From: Procambarus clarkii
Taxonomy: Eukaryota > Arthropoda > Malacostraca > Decapoda > Cambaridae
Assembly (NCBI RefSeq): GCF_040958095.1
Contig: NC_091158.1
Coordinates: 32,943,803-33,007,802 of the forward strand
Length of the DNA: 64,000 nucleotides
Direction: 5' to 3'
Part shown: in pieces, positions 1 to 14,867 of the stretch
Numbering within the stretch: the stretch's first letter is position 1
How the letters are laid out: each line of letters begins with the position of its first letter
The notes under the pieces: model-generated
What the model was told of the DNA's origin: nothing
Databases searched by the model: none
The model's input: only the letters and a program-made list of their open reading frames with translations
Translations under genes and position numbers: made by a program

Positions 1-1996
1 AAACAGTGCCATCTGTTGCACATAATAGCAACATGCATGCTATACTAAATATGTTGGTAAATGTGCCCGGTCCAACGTCTTTCCAGCAATTGCGATTTGT
101 CAGCGGCGTAACACATGCCACTTTCCATAGTTCATGTCAAGCTCTGAATTTATTGAAGAACGACAAACAGTGGAATGTATGCATTCATGACACGTCCAAC
201 ACGTCACATCCAAATCAAATTCACGCATTGTTTGCAATCATATTGACCACCGGCTCTCCTTCATCTCCAACAGAGTATGGGAGAAACACAAATCGCACAT
301 GGCTGAAGATATTGTCAGTCGAATACGCAAGGAAATTTCAAATATGAACATGAATTTCATAGCAGAAATCTACAAAGAAGCGTTGATAATGATTGAAGAT
401 TTGTGCTTAGAAATCGGGAGCGAAGTTCTCATTCAATTGGGAATGCCATTATCGAATCGATCTGCTGCTGCTTCGTTCAATGTAGAATTGCTTCGTGAAC
501 AAAATTACAACACGGGTGATCTATTATCGTATGTGGAATCAAATATTCTTAAGGTAACACTTGAGCGAAAATGCATTTATGATCAAATTATTCAAACTGT
601 CAATAACGGGTTTGGAGAAATCTTCTTAGATGCACCAAGAGGAACTGTAAAACCTTTCTAATTGGATATATTTTGGCAGCATTTCGATTCCAAAATGGCA
701 TAACCTTAGCTCTTGCATCGCCCAGAATAGCTGCGACATTGCTACCAGGTGGAAGAACTGCTACTTCAGCTTTGAAATTGCCATTTAACATGCAATTTAT
801 TGAAACTCCCGTGCAACATTTCCAAAGCATCCGGCATGGGGAAAGAATTGCCAAAATGTAAACTTATTGTTTGGTATGAATGAACAATGACTCACAAAAA
901 ATCGCTCGAGGCTCTTGATCGATCATAGCAAGATTTGCGTGGACACATCAGACCATTTGGGAACGCATTAATGTTGCTTGCAAGAGATTTCATGCAAACA
1001 TTACCTGTAATTCCTCGATCGATACCAGCTGACGAAATATATGCTTGCCTGTAATACTCTACTTTGTGGCGCCACGTAAAGATGTTAAAATTTACTATAC
1101 ATATGTGTGTCAAACTGCAAAACGACTCATCAGCTGAGATATTCTCACATCAATTTCTGGAAATTGGGAACGGAAACGTGCCAGTTGATCTGACCTCAGG
1201 ACGAATTTCATTGCCTCATAACTTCTACAATTTAGTGACGTCAAAAGAAGAATTGGTTGAAAAAGTATTTCCCAATATTCAAACCAATTATAATAATCCC
1301 GATTGACTAAGTGAACGAGCCGTTCTTGCGGCCAAGAACAACGACGTCTAAGAAATTAACAATATTATTCAGTCTAACATACAAAGCAAGGCTGTCACAT
1401 ACAAGTCTGTCGACACTGTGGTGGAAGCAGATGAAGCGGTTAATTATCCAACAAAATTTTTCAATTCACTCGATCTGCCAGGGATACCATCACCGCACGA
1501 ACCGCAATTAAAAATCGGCGTATCATGTTACGAAATATCAACCAGCCAAAGTTTAGCAACGGCACGTGGCTAGAAGTAAAAAATTATTCAGCAACGTTGT
1601 AGAAGCAACAATCTTGATAGGACCTTTCAAATGGGAAGATGTCCTCATTCCTCACATTCCTATGATTCCATCGGATTTGCCATTTCAATTTAAGAAATTG
1701 TAATTCCCAACTCGATTGGCGTTTGCAATCACCATCAACAAAACTCAGGACCAATCTTTAGAATAATGCGGTTTAGGTCTAGACACGGATTGCTTCTCAC
1801 ATGGACAATTATATGTTGCGTGATCTAGAGTCGCCAATCAGACAATCTCTATATCTTCACAAACAGTGGAACAAGAAAAAATATTGTATATCCACAACCA
1901 TTGTGAAATTAAACATTGCTAGGAACGTGAATTTTCTCTTTTCTTTCTTTTCCATTTAACCAGACTGAGCCACAGCAACGCGTGGCGGGTACAGCT

Positions 1997-1998
<2 letters not shown>
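1..1998 (+). mobile_element. Helitron, 3' part (decayed, enters window from the left)
   Basis: Bases 1-52 are the Helitron non-coding leader (core GCCATCTGTTGCACATAA), also present near 23175, 41925 and 42700. At about base 53 this leader is joined directly to helicase coding sequence, so the Rep part is missing. The right end looks authentic: GCCAC (about 1968-1972) pairs with GTGGC (1981-1985) to make a short stem, then comes a short spacer and CTGG at 1995-1998, followed by T. This is the hairpin plus CTRR-T end expected of Helitrons. The element stops exactly where a (TA)n tract begins. Frameshifts and stops make it non-functional. Confidence 0.8.
53..1770 (+). pseudogene. Helitron helicase (PIF1-like) fragment, broken
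   Basis: The translation in successive frames reads as a Helitron SF1 helicase: the GPTSFQQLR segment near 78-104, PNQIHALFAII near 210-245, a run ending NNGFGEIFLDAPRGTVKPF near 600-660, LPGGRTATSALKLP near 740-785, a GDF(R)QTLPVIPR remnant near 985-1015, and the C-terminal AFAITINKTQDQS block near 1720-1755. The Walker A lysine motif GTGKT, intact in the second copy of this window (minus strand near 34170), is here GTVKP, so ATP binding should be lost. Stops and frameshifts occur near 660, 860 and 1306. The N-terminal Rep/HUH domain and about the first third of the helicase are absent. It is a dead fragment; the family assignment is secure by comparison of the two copies. Confidence 0.8.
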
Positions 1999-2035
<37 letters not shown>

Positions 2036-2038
2036 ATA
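1999..2038. repeat. (TA)n microsatellite
   Basis: Simple TA repeat with a short TGTGTG tail, sitting directly after the CTGG end of the Helitron and before a Penelope-type foldback. Confidence 0.95.
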
Positions 2039-2039
2039 T

Positions 2040-2222
2040 CACGAAAATAAACACGTGATTAAGAATGTGACAATGTCAGACCACGGAGGAAAAATGAAAC
2101 AGGAAATTTCCTTAAGTACTTTCGTATATTAAATACATCTTTGACCTTCTGAAGATGTATTTAATATACGAAAGTACTTAAGGAAATTTCCTGTTTCATT
2201 TTTCCTCCGTGGTCTGACATTG

Positions 2223-2224
<2 letters not shown>
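2040..2224. mobile_element. Penelope-type terminal foldback
   Basis: A near-perfect inverted repeat: arm 2069-2140 (72 bp) is the reverse complement of 2153-2224, with only 12 bp between. Such foldbacks are typical of Penelope-like element (PLE) terminal regions, where inverted partial copies abut. The right arm carries a complete hammerhead-like motif (see 2145-2183). No coding sequence remains. Both outer flanks are TA repeats. Confidence 0.6.
2145..2183 (+). ncRNA. Hammerhead-like ribozyme motif 1
   Basis: Elements in order: CCTT (2145-2148) pairing with AAGG (2180-2183) as stem I; core CTGAAGA (2149-2155); one extra T; stem II GTAT/ATAC (2157-2160 / 2166-2169); GAAA (2170-2173); palindromic GTAC as a minimal stem III; then TT just before the 3' side of stem I. 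This fits the hammerhead core (CUGANGA, GAAA, NUH cleavage site) with the very short palindromic stem III described for Penelope retroelement hammerheads. The unpaired base between A9 and stem II is a departure from the textbook core, so activity is uncertain. Confidence 0.55.

Positions 2225-2258
<34 letters not shown>
2225..2258. repeat. (TA)n microsatellite
   Basis: Simple TA repeat joining the Penelope foldback to the first unit of the 252-bp tRNA-like array. Confidence 0.95.
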
Positions 2259-2261
<3 letters not shown>

Positions 2262-4603
2262 AACAAGCCTGAATGGTCCCCAGGACTATATACAACTGAA
2301 AACTCACACCCCAGAAGTGACTCGAACCCATACTCCCACAACTGGTATGTACAGGGACGCCTTAATCCGCTTGACCATCACGACCGGACATAAGGAAGTG
2401 ATAGCCGAGGCTATTTGAACCACTTCCCCGCCGGCACTCGGATGGTAATCTTGGGCATAGCATTTTATCAAATCACCTCATTCTTTGGGGCACACGTGAG
2501 GAACACAAATGCAAACAAGCCTGAATGGTCCCCAGGACTATATACAACTGAAAACTCACACCCCAGAAGTGACTCGAACCCATACTCCCACAACTGGTAT
2601 GTACAGGGACGCCTTAATCCGCTTGACCATCACGACCGGACATAAGGAAGTGATAGCCGAGGCTATTTGAACCACTTCCCCGCCGGCACTCGGATGGTAA
2701 TCTTGGGCATAGCATTTTATCAAATCACCTCATTCTTTGGGGCACACGTGAGGAACACAAATGCAAACAAGCCTGAATGGTCCCCAGGACTATATACAAC
2801 TGAAAACTCACACCCCAGAAGTGACTCGAACCCATACTCCCACAACTGGTATGTACAGGGACGCCTTAATCCGCTTGACCATCACGACCGGACATAAGGA
2901 AGTGATAGCCGAGGCTATTTGAACCACTTCCCCGCCGGCACTCGGATGGTAATCTTGGGCATAGCATTTTATCAAATCACCTCATTCTTTGGGGCACACG
3001 TGAGGAACACAAATGCAAACAAGCCTGAATGGTCCCCAGGACTATATACAACTGAAAACTCACACCCCAGAAGTGACTCGAACCCATACTCCCACAACTG
3101 GTATGTACAGGGACGCCTTAATCCGCTTGACCATCACGACCGGACATAAGGAAGTGATAGCCGAGGCTATTTGAACCACTTCCCCGCCGGCACTCGGATG
3201 GTAATCTTGGGCATAGCATTTTATCAAATCACCTCATTCTTTGGGGCACACGTGAGGAACACAAATGCAAACAAGCCTGAATGGTCCCCAGGACTATATA
3301 CAACTGAAAACTCACACCCCAGAAGTGACTCGAACCCATACTCCCACAACTGGTATGTACAGGGACGCCTTAATCCGCTTGACCATCACGACCGGACATA
3401 AGGAAGTGATAGCCGAGGCTATTTGAACCACTTCCCCGCCGGCACTCGGATGGTAATCTTGGGCATAGCATTTTATCAAATCACCTCATTCTTTGGGGCA
3501 CACGTGAGGAACACAAATGCAAACAAGCCTGAATGGTCCCCAGGACTATATACAACTGAAAACTCACACCCCAGAAGTGACTCGAACCCATACTCCCACA
3601 ACTGGTATGTACAGGGACGCCTTAATCCGCTTGACCATCACGACCGGACATAAGGAAGTGATAGCCGAGGCTATTTGAACCACTTCCCCGCCGGCACTCG
3701 GATGGTAATCTTGGGCATAGCATTTTATCAAATCACCTCATTCTTTGGGGCACACGTGAGGAACACAAATGCAAACAAGCCTGAATGGTCCCCAGGACTA
3801 TATACAACTGAAAACTCACACCCCAGAAGTGACTCGAACCCATACTCCCACAACTGGTATGTACAGGGACGCCTTAATCCGCTTGACCATCACGACCGGA
3901 CATAAGGAAGTGATAGCCGAGGCTATTTGAACCACTTCCCCGCCGGCACTCGGATGGTAATCTTGGGCATAGCATTTTATCAAATCACCTCATTCTTTGG
4001 GGCACACGTGAGGAACACAAATGCAAACAAGCCTGAATGGTCCCCAGGACTATATACAACTGAAAACTCACACCCCAGAAGTGACTCGAACCCATACTCC
4101 CACAACTGGTATGTACAGGGACGCCTTAATCCGCTTGACCATCACGACCGGACATAAGGAAGTGATAGCCGAGGCTATTTGAACCACTTCCCCGCCGGCA
4201 CTCGGATGGTAATCTTGGGCATAGCATTTTATCAAATCACCTCATTCTTTGGGGCACACGTGAGGAACACAAATGCAAACAAGCCTGAATGGTCCCCAGG
4301 ACTATATACAACTGAAAACTCACACCCCAGAAGTGACTCGAACCCATACTCCCACAACTGGTATGTACAGGGACGCCTTAATCCGCTTGACCATCACGAC
4401 CGGACATAAGGAAGTGATAGCCGAGGCTATTTGAACCACTTCCCCGCCGGCACTCGGATGGTAATCTTGGGCATAGCATTTTATCAAATCACCTCATTCT
4501 TTGGGGCACACGTGAGGAACACAAATGCAAACAAGCCTGAATGGTCCCCAGGACTATATACAACTGAAAACTCACACCCCAGAAGTGACTCGAACCCATA
4601 CTC
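2257..4603 (-). repeat. Array 1, left arm: nine 252-bp tRNA-like units plus a partial
   Basis: The unit starting ATGCAAACAAGCCTG recurs at 2257, 2509, 2761 and so on, every 252 bp, nine full copies and a partial tenth; copies read as identical. On the minus strand each unit contains pol III-type A box TGGTCAAGCGG and B box GGTTCGAGTCA with tRNA-like spacing, so it is a tandem array of a tRNA-derived repeat. The 76-codon frames found in each unit are a by-product of the 252 (=3x84) periodicity and have no recognisable domain. Confidence 0.9.
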
Positions 4604-5876
<1,273 letters not shown>

Positions 5877-5879
5877 GTG

Positions 5880-6510
5880 ATGGGAAAGTGTTGGAGTGTA
5901 GATGTTCGGCAGTCCTCCAATGGCAGGTGTCAATGCCTGTCACATTTACAAAAAAAAAAGATAGACTGCTTGCCTGTTTGTCTGTGGTAAAGTAAGGGAA
6001 GACACGCAAAACACAAAGTATGAAGAATGAAACTTTAATTAATATAGAAAACAAAATATGAACAAAGAAAATCCCTTCGCTTATGTACAGTGCAAATGAA
6101 CAAGTCAAAAAACAATATAACATAAATGATTAATAGGGATGAAGTTTACTTAACAATAATATAAATATACAGTGAAAAATAATCAGGTGCTGAGAATATT
6201 GGCTATGGCTGAGACTTCCTTTAGTATACAGAGACAGAGAGCTTAGTATGCCAGAGAGAGATGTCAACTCTTAGAGCACAAAGAATATTCTGAAGTTGAT
6301 GGCTGGTTCAAGCTCAGACATCGACTCAGGTAGATGGCGCTGAGGTGCAGTGTGCAGGTGTGCAGTCGGCGAGTCACCAATCAGGAGCAGGCAGGCTGGG
6401 AAGGGTAGTTGGCTGGTTGATGACGAGCCGGCGTGGAGGGAGTGTGGAATTGGGGGTTTAGGTTATGTTTTGCCTCCTGGTCAAAACGTTTTGTGCTACT
6501 GGTGGACGTA
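5880..6510. repeat. Unclassified repeat; 5880-5974 also present at 19634-19726
   Basis: No coding sequence is recognisable. The first 95 bp, ending GATAGACTGCTTGCC, recur almost unchanged at 19634-19726, where they are also enclosed by (TA)n, so this is a dispersed repeat. The remaining stretch to 6510 (AT-rich, then GGCGAGTCACC and GTGGAGGGAGTGTGG) has no second copy in the window. It could be an LTR fragment, but no terminal or primer-binding signature is visible. Confidence 0.5.
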
Positions 6511-6514
6511 TCTT

Positions 6515-8670
<2,156 letters not shown>

Positions 8671-8690
8671 TACCCCTCCCCTTAAAAAAA
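8671..8690 (-). other. Polypurine tract
   Basis: On the minus strand a run of A followed by AAGGGGAGGGGTA abuts the TG of the LTR. This is the expected plus-strand primer site; the same motif (AAGGGGAGGGGAA) occurs at 52937-52949 in the second element. Confidence 0.8.
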
Positions 8691-8727
8691 GTGTCATATC
8701 GGGAGAGCAGCACTCATGAAGGGCAAC

Positions 8728-11632
8728 CTATACTCTTGCTCCCTCCGTTCCTGAAGTGTCACTCCTCCAGTTGGTGACGTGGCTCGTACCACCTTGCCAG
8801 TCACTTGCCTCATTATATCTCCACCTCGTATAGGAACGGGTGTGATGGGTGTTCCCTGAACACCTATAAGAAGTCCTCTCTCCGTGGCCACGAGTGTACT
8901 CCCACGGCTCGTTACCACTGTAAGATTCAATGCATGCAGCGCCTCCACCGCGTCGTGCACTCCGAGATAGTCTTGCACTTCCACTGCGTCCTACAGGCAC
9001 TCCATGTTTCCTCTCATGAGCTCCTCTTCGCCAATCTTCTCTCTTCTCGGTTCCTCTTCTACCATAGGTGCGTTGTCTCCTCACAGTGGCACTTGTCACC
9101 TGTACTCCATCCAGCAGCCTCCTCTCTTCCACACTAGGCTTTTGCGATGGCCCAATGCCCCTCAGGTTAGGCTGGCGCCTACCCTGGGTGTACCTATTCC
9201 CTGCTTTCTTCGTATTGCCTTTCCTATACCATTCGCTCCTTCGTTCCCGACGAACATCTTCACTCCTCCATGACATTCTCTTTCCTGCAGACGTCTTATT
9301 CGGTTCGTGGTTGGGCTCATCCACCTCCCTGTGGCTCACCTCACCACGGTGGTTCATCTTGAACCTACCACTATTCATCTGGCCGGCATAGGGTGCACTG
9401 CGTCGTGGCTCCTCCACTCTGCCCCTCACTGCCGTTCGCTCATCCACTGAGCTTACTTTATACACGTTTCTGTGTGGAGGGAGTGCGGTCTGCAGCCTCT
9501 TCACCGCCCCAGGCGTTTGTACAGCTGCTCCTCGCCACTCCTCTACACGCATCATCAGGCTTAGTCGGAGGTCCTCGTTGGGGTTTTCCACGACCTCCGA
9601 CGACCTCTCTGCACTCTCGCCCTCGTTGTCGTCGTCTCTGGCGACGTTTCCCCTGGCGAAGTCGGCTTCCTCACTACCATCTGGAACGACCGATACCTCA
9701 CCTGGCAGGGTTGTACCGCTGCTTGCAACATAGGCACTCCTGGCCCAATCGGGTTGTATCCTGCCTCCTCCGAGGTCATTACCCAGCACCATCTGCACAT
9801 GCTCTAGGGGTAACTTAGGGGCTACAGCTACTATAGCATTCTCGACTCTGCAGTCGGCAATCAGCTGTACTTCGTGAAGTGGCAACCTGTATTCCTCCCC
9901 CACACTGCGTATCCTCACCACTCCCACAGGTGAATCATTAAATTCCTTGGGGAGAATACTCCTGGTTACCATACTTATGTCAGCACCCGTATCTCGAAGA
10001 ACGGCAACCTCCACTGGGTCTGACTTTCCAAACTTCACGTTGGCCCCGAAAACGAAGGGATGTTCACCCAACTTCATTTCCCAACCATTCACGTTGGGTC
10101 CGCTATAATATGGGGTGTGAACAAACACTCTCTCCTCTTCCAAAATTAGTCCTATATTCCTTTGGTGCTCCTCACACTCGCGGGCATAATGTCCTCTCAC
10201 ACCACAGTTGAAGCATCGGCTGCCTCCCCTGGGCGGCCACTCGCCAGTCCCTCTGGCGGTACCACTTGCAGACGTTCCCTGGGTCCTCCTTGGACTCCCT
10301 GTCGTCGTGTCCGGGACTGCAGCACTTGCTCCCGAGTTAGGTCCACTGCTCACAGCTTGGGGCTTCCTTCCCGCGTCTCTTGAGCTCTTGAACCGGGTTA
10401 CTTCATAGGGCACACTACTCTTGGGAGAGTCCCCACCCGTCCTCGCTCCTCCTGAACTCCTAAGGTTCCCTTCCGACCTGGGGTAAGGCGAGTGTCTGGG
10501 CGGCCCCTCCCGCCTGAGATGTAGTGCCTCCTCCAGCATGTCGGCTCGGTCCGCTGCAGCCTTCAGGTCCTTAATACCTGCTTCTCTCACCCTTACTCGC
10601 AACTCAGGATGGAGCACCGACATAAACTTCTCCATCACTATCAGTCGTTTGATATCATCCACCGACTCCGCTTCCTCCGCCTTCAACCATCGTAGGAATT
10701 TCCGTTCCATATCCCTGGCGGTCTCGGCGTAAGACTTCCCCTCTTGTACACTCTCTGAACCGCTTCCGGTACATCTCCGGTGTCAGCCGGAATGAGTGGA
10801 GCACCGCATTCTTAATCGCGTCGTAACTAGTACACTCCTCTAGGTCCAGCATGTTATAGGCTTCCAGGGCCTCACCAGTCAACCTGCCCTGGACCAGAGC
10901 AGCCCAATCATCTTCCGGCCACTCCTTCAGAGTTGCTATCCGTTCAAAGTGTTCGAAGAACGCCTCAGCTTCTTGTGGTTCGAACATAGGTAAGTCACGT
11001 TCCCTTACCTTGAGGTCATCCCGCCGTGCAGGTAGTGAGGGCAGACCACGTTCAACGCGACGCAATTCGACTTCTTTCTTTGCCTTTATCTCCTCCAGTC
11101 GCAGTTGTCTCTCTCCTTCTTCTCGCTGCAGCCGAGCTTCTCGCTCCTCTCGCTGCAGCTGCAGCTGTGCTTCTCGCTCACCTCGCTGCAGCTCAGCTGC
11201 ACGTTCCTCTCGCTGCATTTGCGCTTCTCTTTCCTCTCGTCGCAGCTGGGCTTCCAGTTGCATCTTCATTATTTCCAGTTGCAGGCTCCTCCTACAACAG
11301 CTGGACCTTCCACTGCTCCCATGTTCACTGTGAATTCTCTCCACACTGGTAGGCGCTTGGGGTGGCTCTAGTCGGGACGGTTCACCTTGCGACGGCTCTC
11401 CTCGGGACAGCCCCTCTTGAGATGGCTCCTCTCCCGTCGCCTCCTCTCGAGCTGTGAGCTGTGCCATGATCTCTATCCTTCGCTCCGCTACCTTAGTCGT
11501 CCTCAACCTGATCCCAAATTGGTTTGCCACTTGTTGGAGCTGGGCCTTGGTACACTCTTCCAAAATTCTCTCGTCCCTTGTGTCAATAAATTTCTTTACT
11601 TTGTCCTCCTCCATCTCTATATCATTGAGCAT
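8728..11632 (-). pseudogene. gag-protease polyprotein with Arg-rich C-terminal tail (one frameshift)
   Basis: Reading starts at ATG 11632 (an upstream GTG is in frame). Order of parts: SAP-like helix-turn-helix segment (ECTKAQLQQVANQFGIRL); Glu/Arg coiled coil rich in LQREERE repeats; a capsid/SCAN-like region (EAEAFFEHFERIATL through LTPEMYRKRFRE and KFMSVLHPELRVRVREAG); zinc knuckle CFNCGVRGHYAREC; retropepsin motif LRDTGADISMV with a later MVLGNDLGG. After it come about 280 residues rich in Arg, Ser and Gly without a known fold. The frame changes near 10745 (after KRFRE, one extra base); otherwise both parts are long and open. It stops 58 bp before the LTR. Gag packages RNA and the protease matures gag. 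There is no room for pol. Confidence 0.82.
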
Positions 11633-11821
11633 ACACGACAGCACAGACAAGTTAGTAGGCACTAATTCCACCGTTTCAGTTCCTTAGCTGGTTGAGTAAC
11701 AGTACCACTGAATTCACTGGCCACACTGTATTAGTACCCTGGCAACACTTGTCTTGAAATTTGGGCCACACTGTAGCTTGATCCACGCTTTCTGGCGAAG
11801 TTCCCAGTTCTTGGCTACCGG

Positions 11822-11846
11822 GGTTCGAATCCTGGCGAGGTCGCCA
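11822..11846 (-). other. Primer-binding site, unusually extended tRNA complement
   Basis: On the plus strand GGTTCGAATCC, CTGGCGAGGTCG and CCA read as the T-arm, acceptor strand and CCA end of a tRNA. On the minus strand this gives a PBS starting TGGCGACCTCG, six bases from the LTR. Discriminator G suggests an Arg-type tRNA (inference). Complementarity runs through the whole T arm, longer than the usual 18 bases. Confidence 0.7.
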
Positions 11847-11852
11847 GGTCTC

Positions 11853-13815
11853 TGTCACGTGGAGGTGGGCCGGGGCTCTGCTAACACTTAGCTGCTAGGG
11901 GCTCAAAAGGCCCAAATACTCAGCCCCTCCGACTCCCGGGATTCACCGGAGTCTCCTTGGTCACACAGAAGAGGACCAACAATGCCCACCTCCACAGGTC
12001 TTTGCTTCCACCACAAAAGGGGTGCCACTGATTCACCCTGGAAGCCCTTCAGTCAAACACAGGGAAACTGCTGTTAACAGTTCCGGCCTAGACCCGTGGG
12101 GGAGTGAAGGAAGACTCAGGCTTACCTTATAACCATAGCCTCCCTGAGTCTTGCCTGCCAGACAAAAATGTTGCAGGAACTCCTTTCCCGCCTGTCTTCT
12201 CTATCTTCTTCTTAGCAAGGTCGCCAGCTGGGTTATTATATCTGCACCCCAGCAATGCAGTTCAGTGGGTGTATTATATATTGTTTGTAGCCAGAAGATT
12301 GCTACTCCCATAGATCTGCTACTAGACTGTTGGCCCAGGGTACTCTCCCAAGAAGGTCTGTGTGGCTTTACCTCTCTCTAGCCACTACGTTAATAGTTGC
12401 CACCATTCAGGCACCGATACTGATCGGATGGCTAAGGGTACACTTTTATGTAAGTCTGTGCTACCTTTACCACTCTCCAGGCAATAAGAACTGCTATAGA
12501 GAACGTAGTGTTCCCTAGGTGGTACTATGATAACCTTCGTGTATGCTCATAGAGAAATATCATAAATGGAGGCTGACTTAAACACAGTGATAAAATGTGT
12601 GAATTTACTGATGCAAATTACATGAACACACACACAATCAAAAGTAATACATGAATATGGAAATATGGATAATAAGTCTGGAGATCGTCAGCCTCTTCTT
12701 CCACGACCTCCAACACTCCTTCAACTGGGCAGAAAGACAGGAGTCCCACACTCTCACACAGGAGGGCCTCTTCACCACGTCGGCGCCTCTCCTTCACTGT
12801 CCTGCCATCCATACACACTGTCCCCTCTGACAGTCCTGGACACAAGCTGCCTTGCAGCCTATTCTACTACTAAAGTATTAAAGTCCTGCTGTCACATACA
12901 TAAGTAAATATTGTGGCCTAACTAGCCTACTCACACAAGGGGTAATGGGAGGGAAAATGATCTACCATACATTCCTGGCTCACGACGCCTGTCCCTCGAT
13001 GGTGTGAGGTTCCCACGCTTCCTGAGTCGATCCTCGACGATCCAGGAACGTTCCACAAGTCCTCAGGTGTCGTGGAGCCTTCGCGTCGTCGCCGTTCCAA
13101 TCCCTGAGATTCAGCTACCCCAATCTTGGTTCATCGATAGGCGCTGAGCTAATCACTATTTTCCCCACTCGCCCCTTCCACAAGGCGTTGCTCCTTGTCC
13201 TAGGCGCGGTGTCGTCCTTCCAAAATTCTCAGTGGATGTGACCCGGTCACAGCTAGGCTTGCCCGCCACACCTTTCCAGCCCCCCCAACGTCCAGTGTCG
13301 TCGCCGAATATTTTCCAAGTTTGGCACTCTTTCGCTCAATAAACTTGGTTCCTTTTTGCTTCCCAGAAGCGCGGGGTCTCCAATATATCCGATGGGCTGC
13401 AATAGCCAGCACTAATCCACTAAGAAAGGCTTGTAGAGCCTCTAATCCTTGAGAGCAGACCGAGGCTCGTCCTGTCGCTTCCAAGGTCGGGTCAACTCTG
13501 ACGTTGGCGCCGCCCGGGGCACTCGGTGACGTCACGGCGGGCCCTGATTGGTCGCCCGCGACCTAAGTCGGCCAATCCGCGATCGGCTAGTGTCCCTTCC
13601 AAAAGGTCATAACTGCATTAGGGGATACTCTTTCATTTTATATCAGGGCGCCAATTTCCCCTTATTTACAACTTATAATGTAACGTTCTCCCTTAACTGG
13701 CAGCCGGACTGGTCGCCACATATATCATGAGACTCCCTGAACCTCAGAGAATCAGTAGGGAGAGCTGATATGACTCTTTAAGCCGGCAAACGAAAGAAAT
13801 AGGAGAGGGCACCGT

Positions 13816-13819
<4 letters not shown>
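11853..13819 (-). repeat. LTR (5' LTR in element orientation), 1967 bp
   Basis: Pair of 6687-8670. The CRE palindrome is at 13527-13534. It drives transcription to the left through gag. Confidence 0.9.

Positions 13820-13861
<42 letters not shown>
13820..13861. repeat. (TA)n microsatellite
   Basis: Short TA tract between the minus-strand LTR element and the BEL-type element; its last TATAT forms half of the BEL target duplication. Confidence 0.95.
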
Positions 13862-13864
<3 letters not shown>

Positions 13865-14867
13865 CGGAAAATCCGACACCATTTAATATATCATACAGAT
13901 AATAGCTGTATTACCAACAAGTTACCCATAGAAAACGTAACTTGTAGTGGAATTACCGTCTATAGAAAACGGGATATCATCACCACATACTATTATAATT
14001 CACCAGCTATTCTGCTGGGAATTATTCTTAAATACATTAGTCTTTGGACTTTACCATCATAAAAACATCTTATATAAATTAACTTAATTATCAATATTAA
14101 AGTAGAGTAAATGTGACCCTTCTATCACGTTCTGAAATCTGGACAATGTAAGCCAGGCGTCAGAGTGGAGGAAGGAGGGCAGCCATTGTTGTTTATTGAG
14201 ACCAGAGGCTCACACGGGAGCAAATTCGGCTCCTGTTAAATTTACTTGGACGTAGTGTTATGGAAACCAAAGGTGTACCATTTTACAACACGCTGTCTAC
14301 ATATCAAGTTAAGTGTTCTTTCCGAAACCCATTATCTATCATTAGTGGCCATTAATGTCATTATATAGGGTGGCCCGGTTAGAACGCGAAATCGCCTCAT
14401 ACTAAAGGTAATTAAGCCAGGTCTTCATGTTCCATGTACTGTATAGTGTTTTCTCTGATATACTTGTCATATATAGGATTCTGGCTTCACAGCTAGCGCA
14501 CTTTTGACAGGTCAAGACGAGGAAGGAAGATTTGTGCACCAGTTACTGGGTGATATGGAAGCTACCTCAAAGAGGATAATTTGGTGTCTACACCCTAGTT
14601 ATACCTGGTGGACTAACCTGCTGTACTATAAGATAAGGAACCTCTTCAATGTTTAATAGTATGTAGTCTATTTCTGTAGTTTGATTGGCTGCATATATAT
14701 TAATTTAACCCCCCCTAATGTGTAGAGGATCGATTTGTGAGATTGAGATTATTGCAGAAATACAGTCCACTTATCATTATACAAATTGCTATCGAAGTAT
14801 ATAAATTAACGTAAATATAAATTCATATAAATTAAATAAATATAAATCTCACAGGTCGGTACCCACA
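13862..14867 (+). repeat. BEL 5' LTR, 1006 bp
   Basis: TG...CA ends; identical length to the 3' LTR. The TGTCGG...CCGACA start forms a small terminal hairpin (GTCGGAAAATCCGAC). Confidence 0.92.

Noticed and set aside
2257..4603. CRISPR array
   Set aside because: Repeats are contiguous 252-bp identical units without variable spacers and the DNA is eukaryotic.
9004..9818. Plus-strand frames opposite the gag-protease region
   Set aside because: Antisense shadows of the Arg/Ser-rich minus-strand reading frame.
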